Below are positions 50,279 through 58,250 of a DNA stretch of 64,000 nt, piece by piece. Origin of the DNA: Gammaproteobacteria bacterium. Lineage in GTDB: Bacteria > Pseudomonadota > Gammaproteobacteria > Burkholderiales > Sulfuricellaceae. The DNA is taken from the NCBI GenBank assembly GCA_018824405.1, contig JAHJGO010000025.1, positions 1-64,000 of the forward strand. Direction: 5' to 3'. The notes under the pieces are model-generated. The model had not been told where the DNA came from, ran no database searches, and saw only the letters and a program-made list of their open reading frames with translations. Each line of letters opens with the position of its first letter. Positions within the stretch are counted from its first letter, which is position 1. A program made the translations under genes and the position numbers.

Positions 50279-50704
50279 TTATTTGCTGTCGAGTGCGTTT
50301 GCGATGTCTCGCTTGTGCTCTTCTTCCTGGATCAGGATGTCTTCCAGTATGCGGCGCAGGCCATATTCCTGGAGGGCTTCCGCCTGGGCAATGCGCTCCT
50401 TGTAACGTGTGATGGCGTTGTCTTCGCCCCACAGGTCCTGCTTGAGCATTTCCCGTGGAGTAGAAGAAATTGCGCGCTTTTCCACGTCTATGGTGGGGAC
50501 GCCGCCGAGGAAGTCGATCTGCTCGGACAGCATCACGGCATGCTGCATTTCTTCCTGAGAATGAATGATCAGCTCCTTCTGGATCGAGTCGTACTGCGGG
50601 CCGCTGATCGCTGCTGCGTGCTGTACATACTGGACAGCGGCAGCGTATTCCCATTCCAGATCCTTGTTCAGTTCCTCGATCAGCTTTTTCTTGGTGATTT
50701 TCAT
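50279..50704 (-). CDS. Ferritin-like di-iron protein (bacterioferritin-like)
   Basis: A 141-residue four-helix bundle protein with EWEYAAAVQYVQHAA and SQEEMQHAVMLSEQIDFLGG (ExxH iron ligands), then NAITRYKERIAQAEAL and IQEEEHKRDI with a second set of E/H ligands. This matches the ferritin-like/Dps-bacterioferritin group. It lies on the same strand as the downstream DUF4202 gene (start at 50146, 133 bases after this stop) and downstream of the peroxiredoxin gene, from which a terminator separates it. Confidence 0.85.
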   Translation of the reverse strand: MKITKKKLIEELNKDLEWEYAAAVQYVQHAAAISGPQYDSIQKELIIHSQEEMQHAVMLSEQIDFLGGVPTIDVEKRAISSTPREMLKQDLWGEDNAITRYKERIAQAEALQEYGLRRILEDILIQEEEHKRDIANALDSK

Positions 50705-50746
50705 CGTTATTCTCCTATCGGGTTATGAAGACAAGCGCCTAAAAAC

Positions 50747-50787
50747 AAAAAAGCCGCCGGGAAGTTAATCTCCCTGGCGGCTTTTTC
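50747..50787 (-). terminator. Rho-independent terminator of the peroxiredoxin gene
   Basis: An AGCCGCC (50752-50758) / GGCGGCT (50776-50782) stem extended by GGGA/TCCC, with A and T tracts on either side. It lies between the peroxiredoxin stop and the ferritin-like start. Confidence 0.85.
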
Positions 50788-50804
50788 ATGGGGCGAAACC
50801 GGTG

Positions 50805-51407
50805 TTACAGTTCGCCGGAGTGCTTTGCCAGGTAATCTGCTACACCTTTGGTGTCGGCCTTCATGCCGGCCTTGCCCTTGTTCCAGCCAGCCGGGCAGAC
50901 TTCGCCATGCTGCTCGGTGAATTGCAGTGCATCAACCATGCGGATCATTTCGTCGATGTCGCGGCCCAGCGGCAGGTCGTTTACGATCTGGTGGCGGACA
51001 ATGCCGCTCTTGTCGATCAGGAAGGAGCCACGGAAAGCTACGCCGGCATCGGCTTCGACATCATAAGCCTTGCAGATTTCGTGCTTGATGTCGGCAACTA
51101 GCGGGTACTGCACCTGGCCGATACCGCCGTTGTTGATGGCGGTGTTTTTCCATGCCAGATGGCTGAAGTGGGAGTCGATGGAAACGCCGATCACTTCCAC
51201 GTTGCGATCCTTGAATTCCTTCAGGCGGTGGTCGAAAGCGATCAGTTCGGACGGGCACACGAAGGTGAAGTCGAGCGGGTAGAAAAAAATGACCGCATAC
51301 TTTTCCTTGATGTGGGTCTTGAGGTTGAAGCCTTCTTCGATGCTGTTATTGCCCATTACCGCTGCAGCGGTGAAATCGGGAGCGGCCTTGCCAACGAGAA
51401 CTGCCAT
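50805..51407 (-). CDS. Typical 2-Cys peroxiredoxin (AhpC/Prx1 type)
   Basis: A 200-residue peroxiredoxin with peroxidatic C51 in FTFVCPSEL and resolving C171 in EVCPAGW, and with the GGIGQVQYPLVADI segment typical of Prx1 members. It reduces hydroperoxides with electrons from thioredoxin or AhpF-like partners. ATG 51407 with AAGGAAT upstream was chosen over a longer in-frame reading from 51449. A strong predicted promoter lies at 51504-51532. Confidence 0.95.
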   Translation of the reverse strand: MAVLVGKAAPDFTAAAVMGNNSIEEGFNLKTHIKEKYAVIFFYPLDFTFVCPSELIAFDHRLKEFKDRNVEVIGVSIDSHFSHLAWKNTAINNGGIGQVQYPLVADIKHEICKAYDVEADAGVAFRGSFLIDKSGIVRHQIVNDLPLGRDIDEMIRMVDALQFTEQHGEVCPAGWNKGKAGMKADTKGVADYLAKHSGEL

Positions 51408-51503
51408 GTTGATTCCTTTCTTTTGTCGATGAAGATAAAAGCTGCTCACAATTATAGGTGGCAGCCCCGTTTTTGTGCATGAATCTTTAAAATTCCAGCC
51501 CTT

Positions 51504-51532
51504 ATTATATTTAGACCAAGTCCAAATGACAA
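51504..51532 (-). promoter_or_regulatory. Near-consensus sigma-70 promoter of the peroxiredoxin gene
   Basis: On the minus strand TTGTCA (51532-51527) and TATAAT (51509-51504) are separated by 17 bases. Transcription would start near 51497 and give a leader of about 90 bases. No OxyR site was recognised with confidence. Confidence 0.7.
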
Positions 51533-51711
51533 GTGTGGAGATTCTGCTTCAGAAGGAGCGGGGCTTTCAGATTCGCTATCAATAGGCAATCTAAGTTAAA
51601 ATTCAGCATATTGGATAGACTGAGTTTTCAGCCCTTCGTTATTAGCTGGCACTGATGTTGCTGGTGATATTAAGACCATCTTCATCTAAAGCATTGTAAA
51701 GAGAGATCGCC
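51533..51711. other. Intergenic region before glgP
   Basis: About 180 bases between the divergent peroxiredoxin promoter and glgP. An AGAGAGAT-like ribosome site lies just upstream of ATG 51712. No other clear elements were seen. Confidence 0.4.
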
Positions 51712-54234
51712 ATGACCCAAGCTTTCCAGACTGACCTGACCAGTACTCCTTATCCGCTTTTGGTTGATTTGCCTCCTCTGGGCATGGATGCCGGGAGTCT
51801 GGCGCTGAATTTTCGTCAGTATTTCAATCACACGCTTGGCCGCGACCAGCATGGAACTCCTCCGCATTGTTTTTACACCGCGTTTGCCATGACGCTGCGC
51901 GACCGACTGGTCGAGCGCTGGAAGGCGACCGATGACGCTTATGATGCGAGCGACTGCAAGCGCACCTATTATCTGTCCATGGAATTCCTGATGGGGCGGG
52001 CCTTGTCCAATGCCGTGCTTAATCTGGGCATCGCCGATGAGGCGACAAAGGCACTCAGTCAGTTAGGGCTCCTGATGGAAGAGGTGGCGGACGAGGAACA
52101 CGACGCCGGCCTTGGTAATGGCGGCCTGGGGCGGCTTGCCGCCTGTTTCCTGGATAGCTGTGCCACTTTGCAATTGCCGGTGATGGGCTACGGTATCCGC
52201 TATGAGTATGGCATGTTCCGCCAGCATATCGAGGATGGTTACCAGGTTGAAGAGCCAGACCATTGGTTGCGCAATGGAAATCCATGGGAACTGGAGCGGC
52301 CCGAGTTCACGCAACGCATTCATTTCGGCGGATATTGCGACTATTACCACGATCAGGACGATAAGATGCGAGTGCGCTGGCTCGATACTCATGACGTGCT
52401 GGCCGTGCCTTTTGACGTTCCGGTGCCGGGCTACCAGAACGGCACCGTAAACACCCTGCGTCTGTGGAAATCTGCTGCAACGGATGAGTTCGATCTGGGT
52501 GAGTTCAATGCCGGAAGTTACCCCGAAGCGGTGGCGGCGAAGAATGCCGCCGAGCACATCACCATGGTGCTCTACCCCAACGATTCAAGCGAGAATGGCA
52601 AGGAGTTGCGCCTGCGCCAGCAATATTTCCTGGCTTCAGCCAGCCTGCAGGATGTGCTGCATCGCTGGGTGCGGAATTATGGTGAGGATTTCAGCCAGTT
52701 CGCAGAGAAAAACTGCTTCCAGCTCAACGATACCCATCCCACCTGTGCCGTGGCGGAATTGATGCGCCTCCTGATGGATGAATATGAAATGGACTGGGAT
52801 CAGGCCTGGAGCATCACCTCCCGCACCATGGCCTATACCAATCACACCCTGTTGCCGGAAGCGCTGGAAAAATGGTCGGTGCATTTGTTCCGCTCGCTGC
52901 TGCCGCGCCTGCTCGATATTATCAACGAAATCAACAGGCGCTTCCTGAAAGAAGTATCGCAGCGCTGGCCGGGTGACAGTGAACGCCTGGCACGCATGTC
53001 CATCATCGAGGAGGGACATGATGCCCAGGTGCGCATGGCTTATCTGGCCGTTGTGGCAGGGTTTTCGGTCAACGGCGTGGCTGCGCTCCACTCTGAATTG
53101 CTGCAGCAGGATCTGTTCCGCGATTTCTTTGAACTCTGGCCAGCCAAGTTCAACAACAAGACCAATGGGGTTACGCAGCGCCGCTGGCTGGCGTCGAGTA
53201 ATCCGGCATTGAGCCAGCTGATTACCGATACCATTGGCGATGGCTGGGCGAACGACTTGCAGCAGTTGCGCAAACTGATCCCGTTTTCCGATGATGCCGC
53301 TTTTCGCACCCGCTGGCGTGAAGTGAAGCTGGCAAACAAGCTGCGTCTGGCAGCATTGGTGCAGGCCGACTGCGGCGTGGACTTCGATGTCGATGCCATG
53401 TTCGATGTGCAGGTCAAGCGCATTCATGAATACAAACGCCAGTTGCTCAACATCCTTCATCTGATTCACCTCTACGACCGCATCAAGCGCGGCGATACGG
53501 CAAACTGGACGTCGCGCTGCGTACTGATAGGCGGCAAGGCGGCACCGGGCTATGCGATGGCCAAGTCCATTATCACACTGGCCTGCAAGGTGGCGGATGT
53601 TATCAACGCTGACCCTGCGTGTCATGGCCTGCTCAAGGCTGCATATCTGCCGGATTACCGCGTGACGGTAATGGAAGTGGTTTCGCCGGGTACGGACTTG
53701 TCGGAACAGATTTCGACCGCCGGGAAAGAGGCTTCTGGCACAGGCAACATGAAGTTCATGATCAATGGCGCTTTGACCATCGGTACCCTGGATGGCGCCA
53801 ATATCGAGATTCGCGAAGAAGCCGGGGCGGAGAATTTCTTCCTGTTCGGTCTGACCGCTGCCGAGGTCGAAGCGCGCCGTCGTGATTACAATCCGCTTGC
53901 GCTGATTGAAGCCGACCAGGATTTGCAGCGTGTGCTCAAGCTGCTTTCGGACAACCATTTCAATGTTGCCGAGCCGGGCATCTTTGATGGCATTATCCGT
54001 TCGTTCACCGAGCATGGCGATTACTGGATGATCCTGGCGGATTTCAGGAGTTATGTCGAGGCTCAGAAGCGTGCCGCTGCGGCTTATCTCGATGAGGAGC
54101 GCTGGACGCGCATGAGTATCATCAACAGCGCGACCAGCGGAAAATTCTCCAGCGACCGCACCATCCATGAGTACAACTGGGATATCTGGCATCTGACGCC
54201 AATCGCTGCGCAATCCGTGGGCGGCAAGGCATGA
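51712..54234 (+). CDS. glgP: Glycogen/alpha-glucan phosphorylase
   Basis: An 840-residue phosphorylase of the GT35 family. The PLP lysine is K681 in SGTGNMKFMI; DEEHDAGLGNGGLGRLAACF and GALTIGTLDGANIEI are also present. It releases glucose-1-phosphate from glycogen or maltodextrin. No glycogen synthesis genes accompany it here. Its stop overlaps the dsbB start by 4 bases (ATGA), so the two unrelated genes share a transcript. Confidence 0.95.
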   Translation: MTQAFQTDLTSTPYPLLVDLPPLGMDAGSLALNFRQYFNHTLGRDQHGTPPHCFYTAFAMTLRDRLVERWKATDDAYDASDCKRTYYLSMEFLMGRALSNAVLNLGIADEATKALSQLGLLMEEVADEEHDAGLGNGGLGRLAACFLDSCATLQLPVMGYGIRYEYGMFRQHIEDGYQVEEPDHWLRNGNPWELERPEFTQRIHFGGYCDYYHDQDDKMRVRWLDTHDVLAVPFDVPVPGYQNGTVNTLRLWKSAATDEFDLGEFNAGSYPEAVAAKNAAEHITMVLYPNDSSENGKELRLRQQYFLASASLQDVLHRWVRNYGEDFSQFAEKNCFQLNDTHPTCAVAELMRLLMDEYEMDWDQAWSITSRTMAYTNHTLLPEALEKWSVHLFRSLLPRLLDIINEINRRFLKEVSQRWPGDSERLARMSIIEEGHDAQVRMAYLAVVAGFSVNGVAALHSELLQQDLFRDFFELWPAKFNNKTNGVTQRRWLASSNPALSQLITDTIGDGWANDLQQLRKLIPFSDDAAFRTRWREVKLANKLRLAALVQADCGVDFDVDAMFDVQVKRIHEYKRQLLNILHLIHLYDRIKRGDTANWTSRCVLIGGKAAPGYAMAKSIITLACKVADVINADPACHGLLKAAYLPDYRVTVMEVVSPGTDLSEQISTAGKEASGTGNMKFMINGALTIGTLDGANIEIREEAGAENFFLFGLTAAEVEARRRDYNPLALIEADQDLQRVLKLLSDNHFNVAEPGIFDGIIRSFTEHGDYWMILADFRSYVEAQKRAAAAYLDEERWTRMSIINSATSGKFSSDRTIHEYNWDIWHLTPIAAQSVGGKA

Positions 54235-54734
54235 TCATCCCTTTTCGCACCATGTTTCTGGCTGTGGTGGTGTGCTGTCTCGGCTTGCTGGGCGTCGGTC
54301 TTTATCTGCAGCATGGCCTGAAACTGGAACCCTGCCCCTTGTGCATCCTGCAGCGCGTGGCTTTCGTTGCGATCGGCATAACGGCGATGCTGGCTTTTCT
54401 GCACAATCCGGGCGTGATGGGCAGGATGCTTTATGGCCTGTTGATGTCGCTGTTTTCACTTGCCGGCGCCGCCGTGGCCGGGCGCAATCTGTGGCTGCAA
54501 AGCCTGCCGCCGGACAAGGTGCCGGAATGCGGGCCGGGACTGGATTACATGCTTGAGACTTTCCCCCTGAGCAAAGCCTTGCCCATGGTATTCCAGGGCT
54601 CCGGCGAGTGTGCCAAAGTGGAGTGGACCATGCTCGGCATGTCCATTCCGGCCTGGGCGCTGGGATGGTTCGGAGTGTTTTTCCTGGCGGGTCTGGCTAC
54701 CCTGTTACTGCGCGAACGGGTCAAAGGTCGTTGA
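54231..54734 (+). CDS. dsbB: Disulfide bond formation protein DsbB
   Basis: A 167-residue membrane protein with four helices. The first periplasmic loop contains the CPLC active site (PCPLCILQR) and the second loop a C...C pair (CGPGL and GECAKVEW), as required for reoxidising DsbA with ubiquinone. The start overlaps the glgP stop. A short hypothetical gene is convergent at its 3' end, with 14 bases of overlap. Confidence 0.93.
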   Translation: MIIPFRTMFLAVVVCCLGLLGVGLYLQHGLKLEPCPLCILQRVAFVAIGITAMLAFLHNPGVMGRMLYGLLMSLFSLAGAAVAGRNLWLQSLPPDKVPECGPGLDYMLETFPLSKALPMVFQGSGECAKVEWTMLGMSIPAWALGWFGVFFLAGLATLLLRERVKGR

Positions 54735-54969
54735 TGACGAGTGTGTCGCTGTCTGTTTCACGCCCTTCATTGGCGGCCTCGAGAATGCGCACCACCTCGT
54801 GCGCCTCATCGAGGCTGGTGCAGGAATGGATTTCCGAACCGGTGTACTGCTTGAGGAACAGTTCGATTGCCCGCTGATGGGAGTAAGTTAATACCGCCAC
54901 GACGTGAACTTCTGGCTTGAAGCCGTACTGAAATCCAGTGACCAGATACGCTTGATGACGCTCAAACAT
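54721..54969 (-). CDS. Small hypothetical protein convergent with dsbB
   Basis: An 82-residue soluble protein starting MFERHQAYLVTGFQYGFKPE (ATG 54969); an upstream TTG at 54984 would add 5 residues. It has one cysteine (HSCTSL) and an acidic C-terminal half. No family was recognised. The gene is divergent from the pseudouridine synthase gene and overlaps the end of dsbB by 14 bases. Confidence 0.55.
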   Translation of the reverse strand: MFERHQAYLVTGFQYGFKPEVHVVAVLTYSHQRAIELFLKQYTGSEIHSCTSLDEAHEVVRILEAANEGRETDSDTLVINDL

Positions 54970-55042
54970 TTTTGCCGCTTTCAATCAGAAAAAACCACTA
55001 ATCTATTGAGTTATTGTTACACCAGCGTGACAGAGAAATAAT

Positions 55043-55777
55043 ATGACCGAACCCCTCAGACTTTCCAAACTCATGTCGCAGCTCGGGCTGTGCTCGCGCC
55101 GCGAGGCGGACAGCTATATCGAGCGCGGCCTGGTTTTCGTGGATGGATTCAAGGTGACGGAGCTGGGCACCAAGGTCCTGCCGACGCAGACCGTGACGCT
55201 CGGCCATGGCGCCAAGGCGCAGCAGGCCATGCGCGTCACCATTCTGCTGCACAAGCCGGTGGGCTATGTTTCCGCCCAGCCGGAAAAGGGTTACAAGGCT
55301 GCCGCCAGCCTGATCACAAAAGACAGCCGTTTCAAGGACGACCCCGCGCCGCAGCAGTTCGACCCCTCGCAGCTATTCGGCCTGGCCCCTGCAGGGCGGC
55401 TGGATATTGATTCCCAGGGCTTGCTGGTGCTGACCCAGGATGGACGCATTGCCAAACAGCTGATAGGCGAGGATTCCGGCATCGAGAAGGAATATCTGGT
55501 ACGGGTGCAGGGCAAGCTCGACGAAAACGGCCTGAAGCTGCTGAATTACGGCCTCAGCCTGGATGGCAAGCCGCTCAAACTGGCGCGGGTGAGCTGGCAG
55601 AATGACGACCAGTTGCGCTTCATCCTCAAGGAAGGAAAAAAGCGCCAGATCCGCCGCATGTGCGATCTGGTGGGCCTGAAAGTGGTGGGCCTGAAGCGCG
55701 TGCGCATCGGCAAGGTCAAACTGGGCGATTTGCCGCCCGGACAATGGCGCTACCTGCGCGAGGGCGAAGTTTTTTGA
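55043..55777 (+). CDS. 23S rRNA pseudouridine synthase, RluF/RluB/RsuA family
   Basis: A 244-residue protein with an N-terminal S4 RNA-binding domain ([20 protein letters not shown]) and an RsuA-type catalytic domain with the aspartate in [19 protein letters not shown]. The [17 protein letters not shown] block near the C-terminus is typical of this family. It isomerises uridine to pseudouridine at one rRNA site; RluF is the closest guess by length and pattern. It overlaps mobB by 4 bases (TTGA). Confidence 0.88.
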   Translation: MTEPLRLSKLMSQLGLCSRREADSYIERGLVFVDGFKVTELGTKVLPTQTVTLGHGAKAQQAMRVTILLHKPVGYVSAQPEKGYKAAASLITKDSRFKDDPAPQQFDPSQLFGLAPAGRLDIDSQGLLVLTQDGRIAKQLIGEDSGIEKEYLVRVQGKLDENGLKLLNYGLSLDGKPLKLARVSWQNDDQLRFILKEGKKRQIRRMCDLVGLKVVGLKRVRIGKVKLGDLPPGQWRYLREGEVF

Positions 55778-56271
55778 AAGTGTTCGGCCTGGCCGGCTAC
55801 TCCAATAGCGGCAAGACGACCCTGCTGGAGAAGCTGATCCCGGTTTTTGTTGCGCGCGGCCTGCGTGTTGCCACCATCAAGCAGACCCATCACGAAGTTG
55901 ATCTCGAGCAGCCGGGCAAGGATACCTGGCGCCATCGTGCGGCCGGAGCCAGCGAGGTGCTGCTGACTTCTTCTGCTCGCTGGGCCTTGTTGCATGAATT
56001 GAGCGATGAGGCAGAACCTTCCCTGGCAGAGCATGTGCAGCGGCTTTCGCCATGCGACCTGGTGCTGGTGGAAGGCTTCAAGCGGGAAGCCATTCCCAAG
56101 CTGGAAATTCACCGCCCTGCCAACGCCAAACCATTGCTGTATCCACAGGATCGCCATATCATCGCCATTGCCTGCGACGTGGTGATCGAGACACCTTTGC
56201 CAACTTTTGATCTCGATAATCCTGTCGCCATTGCAGATTTTATTTTGCTTCATACAGGCCTGAACTCATGA
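55774..56271 (+). CDS. mobB: Molybdopterin-guanine dinucleotide biosynthesis protein MobB
   Basis: A 165-residue P-loop GTPase-like protein beginning [19 protein letters not shown] (Walker A) and followed by [20 protein letters not shown] and [19 protein letters not shown]. It assists MobA in attaching GMP to molybdopterin. The start is TTG 55774, coupled to the previous stop; a GTG at 55780 is also possible. The stop overlaps moeA (ATGA). Confidence 0.9.
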   Translation: MKVFGLAGYSNSGKTTLLEKLIPVFVARGLRVATIKQTHHEVDLEQPGKDTWRHRAAGASEVLLTSSARWALLHELSDEAEPSLAEHVQRLSPCDLVLVEGFKREAIPKLEIHRPANAKPLLYPQDRHIIAIACDVVIETPLPTFDLDNPVAIADFILLHTGLNS

Positions 56272-57494
56272 ACGGACCCAAGAAAATGCTGAGTGCCGAC
56301 GAGGCGCTTGAACTGCTGTTAAGCCATGCGCGCACCGTGGACGAGATTGAAAAAATTCACACCACTCATGCGTTGGGCCGGGTGCTGGCCGAACCGCTGG
56401 TTTCCAGCGTCACCGTGCCGCCGCTCGACAACAGTGCCATGGACGGCTATGCCATGGCCTGCTCCAGCCTGAACCCTGTTGGCGAAACCCGCCTCAGGGT
56501 CGCCCAGCGCATCCCCGCCGGCAGCGTGGGACATGCGCTGGAGCATGGCACGGCAGCGCGCATCTTCACCGGTGCGCCGGTGCCGCTGGGTGCGGATGCC
56601 GTGGTGATGCAGGAGGACTGCACCCTGGAAGGCGATACGGTGGTGATCGGTAAAGCGCCCCAACCGGGTACGAACATTCGCCGTGCGGGTGAAGATATTG
56701 CCGCAGGTCATCAGGTGCTCGACGCGGGGGTGAAAATGCGTGCCCAGGAAATGGGCCTGGCGGCGTCGATCGGCCTGGCCGATGTGCCGGTTTATCGCAA
56801 GTTGCGGGTGGCCCTGTTTTTCACCGGCGACGAAATCGTGATGCCGGGCGAACCGCTGGAAGAGGGCGAAATCTACAACTCCAACCGCTACACCCTGCTC
56901 GGCCTGCTCGAAGGCATGGGCTGCCGCGTGGCGGATTATGGCATCGTGCCGGACAATCTTGCGGCCACGGTGGAGGTGCTCAAGCAGGCCTGGCACGAGG
57001 CCGACCTGATCGTGACCAGCGGCGGCGTCTCGGTGGGGGAGGAGGATCACGTCAAGGCGGCGGTGGAAAGCCTGGGCAAGCTCGATATGTGGAAAGTGGC
57101 AATGAAGCCGGGCAAACCCATCGCCTACGGCACGGTCCACGACACGCCTTTCATCGGCCTGCCCGGAAACCCGGTTTCGGCCTTCGCCACTTTCTGCCTG
57201 TTTGTACGGCCGTATATTTTGCGCTGCCAGGGGGTTGCTCAGGTGACGCCGCGCAGCTATATGTTGCCGGCCGCATTCCACTGGAATAAATCCGGCCCAC
57301 GACGCGAGTTCGTGCGTGCCCGCCTGGAGCCTCAGGCTGAGGGCGGCCTGGGCGTGGCGATTTATCCCAACCAGGGCTCGGGTGTGCTGACCTCCGCCGT
57401 ATGGGGCGAAGGTCTGGCGGAAATCCGTGAAAACAGCATGGTAGAGCACGGCGACATGGTCAAGTTCACCCCCTTTACCGAATTGCTGGGTTAG
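56268..57494 (+). CDS. moeA: Molybdopterin molybdenumtransferase MoeA
   Basis: A 408-residue enzyme that inserts molybdenum into molybdopterin. Visible motifs are VPPLDNSAMDGYAM, FTGAPVPLGADAVVMQED, SGGVSVGEEDHVKAAVESLG and GLPGNPVSAF. The four-domain length is normal. Start and mobB stop overlap by 4 bases. The moaD gene begins 3 bases after its stop. Confidence 0.95.
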   Translation: MNGPKKMLSADEALELLLSHARTVDEIEKIHTTHALGRVLAEPLVSSVTVPPLDNSAMDGYAMACSSLNPVGETRLRVAQRIPAGSVGHALEHGTAARIFTGAPVPLGADAVVMQEDCTLEGDTVVIGKAPQPGTNIRRAGEDIAAGHQVLDAGVKMRAQEMGLAASIGLADVPVYRKLRVALFFTGDEIVMPGEPLEEGEIYNSNRYTLLGLLEGMGCRVADYGIVPDNLAATVEVLKQAWHEADLIVTSGGVSVGEEDHVKAAVESLGKLDMWKVAMKPGKPIAYGTVHDTPFIGLPGNPVSAFATFCLFVRPYILRCQGVAQVTPRSYMLPAAFHWNKSGPRREFVRARLEPQAEGGLGVAIYPNQGSGVLTSAVWGEGLAEIRENSMVEHGDMVKFTPFTELLG

Positions 57495-57496
57495 TC

Positions 57497-57751
57497 ATGC
57501 TGACACTCATGTATTTTGCCCGCCTGCGCGAAGCGCTGGGCGTGTCTACCGAACAGCTCGATCTGCCGCCAGAGGTGCAGGATGTGTCCGGATTGTTGTT
57601 GCTGCTGCGCAGTCGTGGCGGTGCATGGGAGGCTGAACTGGCCGAAAAGCGGGCATTCCGCGTCGCGGTGAATCAGGACATGGCCGATAGCGCAACCGTC
57701 ATCCGGGATGGCGATGAAATCGCCATTTTTCCGCCGGTCACCGGAGGCTGA
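57497..57751 (+). CDS. moaD: Molybdopterin synthase sulfur carrier subunit MoaD
   Basis: An 84-residue ubiquitin-like protein ending PPVTGG, where the GG terminus is adenylated and then thiocarboxylated to donate sulfur to cyclic pyranopterin. The core LREALGVSTEQLDLPPEV and GDEIAIFPPV is typical. It is packed between moeA and moaE. Confidence 0.94.
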   Translation: MLTLMYFARLREALGVSTEQLDLPPEVQDVSGLLLLLRSRGGAWEAELAEKRAFRVAVNQDMADSATVIRDGDEIAIFPPVTGG

Positions 57752-57755
57752 CGAA

Positions 57756-58205
57756 ATGACCATCCGGGTGCAGCAGGAAGATTTCGACCTCGGCGCGGAA
57801 TTGCTTGTACTGCGTGAGGGCAATCCCAGAATCGGCGCCATCGCCAGCTTTCTCGGGCTGGTGCGCGACATCAACGAAGGCGATGCCGTGGCCGGCATGA
57901 GCCTGGAACATTATCCGGGCATGACGGAAAAGGCGCTGGAGCGCATCGTCGAACAGGCCAAAACGCGCTGGAACATCTTCGACGCACTGGTGATCCACCG
58001 TGTCGGCGATCTCAAGCCCACCGACCAGATCGTGCTGGTGGCCGTGACTGGCGAGCACCGCGGCGAGGCTTTTGCCGCCTGCGAATTCATCATGGATTAC
58101 CTCAAGACCGAGGCGCCGTTCTGGAAGCGCGAACAGACTCCATCCGGTGCCCGCTGGGTGGATGCGCGCGAAAGCGACGAGCAGGCAGTGGAGCGCTGGC
58201 GCTGA
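57756..58205 (+). CDS. moaE: Molybdopterin synthase catalytic subunit MoaE
   Basis: A 149-residue protein with RVQQEDFDLGAEL, GNPRIGAIASFLGLVRD, LEHYPGMTEKALERI and KTEAPFWKRE, which holds the catalytic lysine. It forms the heterotetramer with MoaD that makes molybdopterin. ATG 57756 is 5 bases after moaD; an earlier in-frame start inside moaD is not needed. Confidence 0.95.
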   Translation: MTIRVQQEDFDLGAELLVLREGNPRIGAIASFLGLVRDINEGDAVAGMSLEHYPGMTEKALERIVEQAKTRWNIFDALVIHRVGDLKPTDQIVLVAVTGEHRGEAFAACEFIMDYLKTEAPFWKREQTPSGARWVDARESDEQAVERWR

Positions 58206-58250
58206 CCCAGGGGCTGTTTCAGGCCTGTTTAATGAAGTGCAACATCGGCT

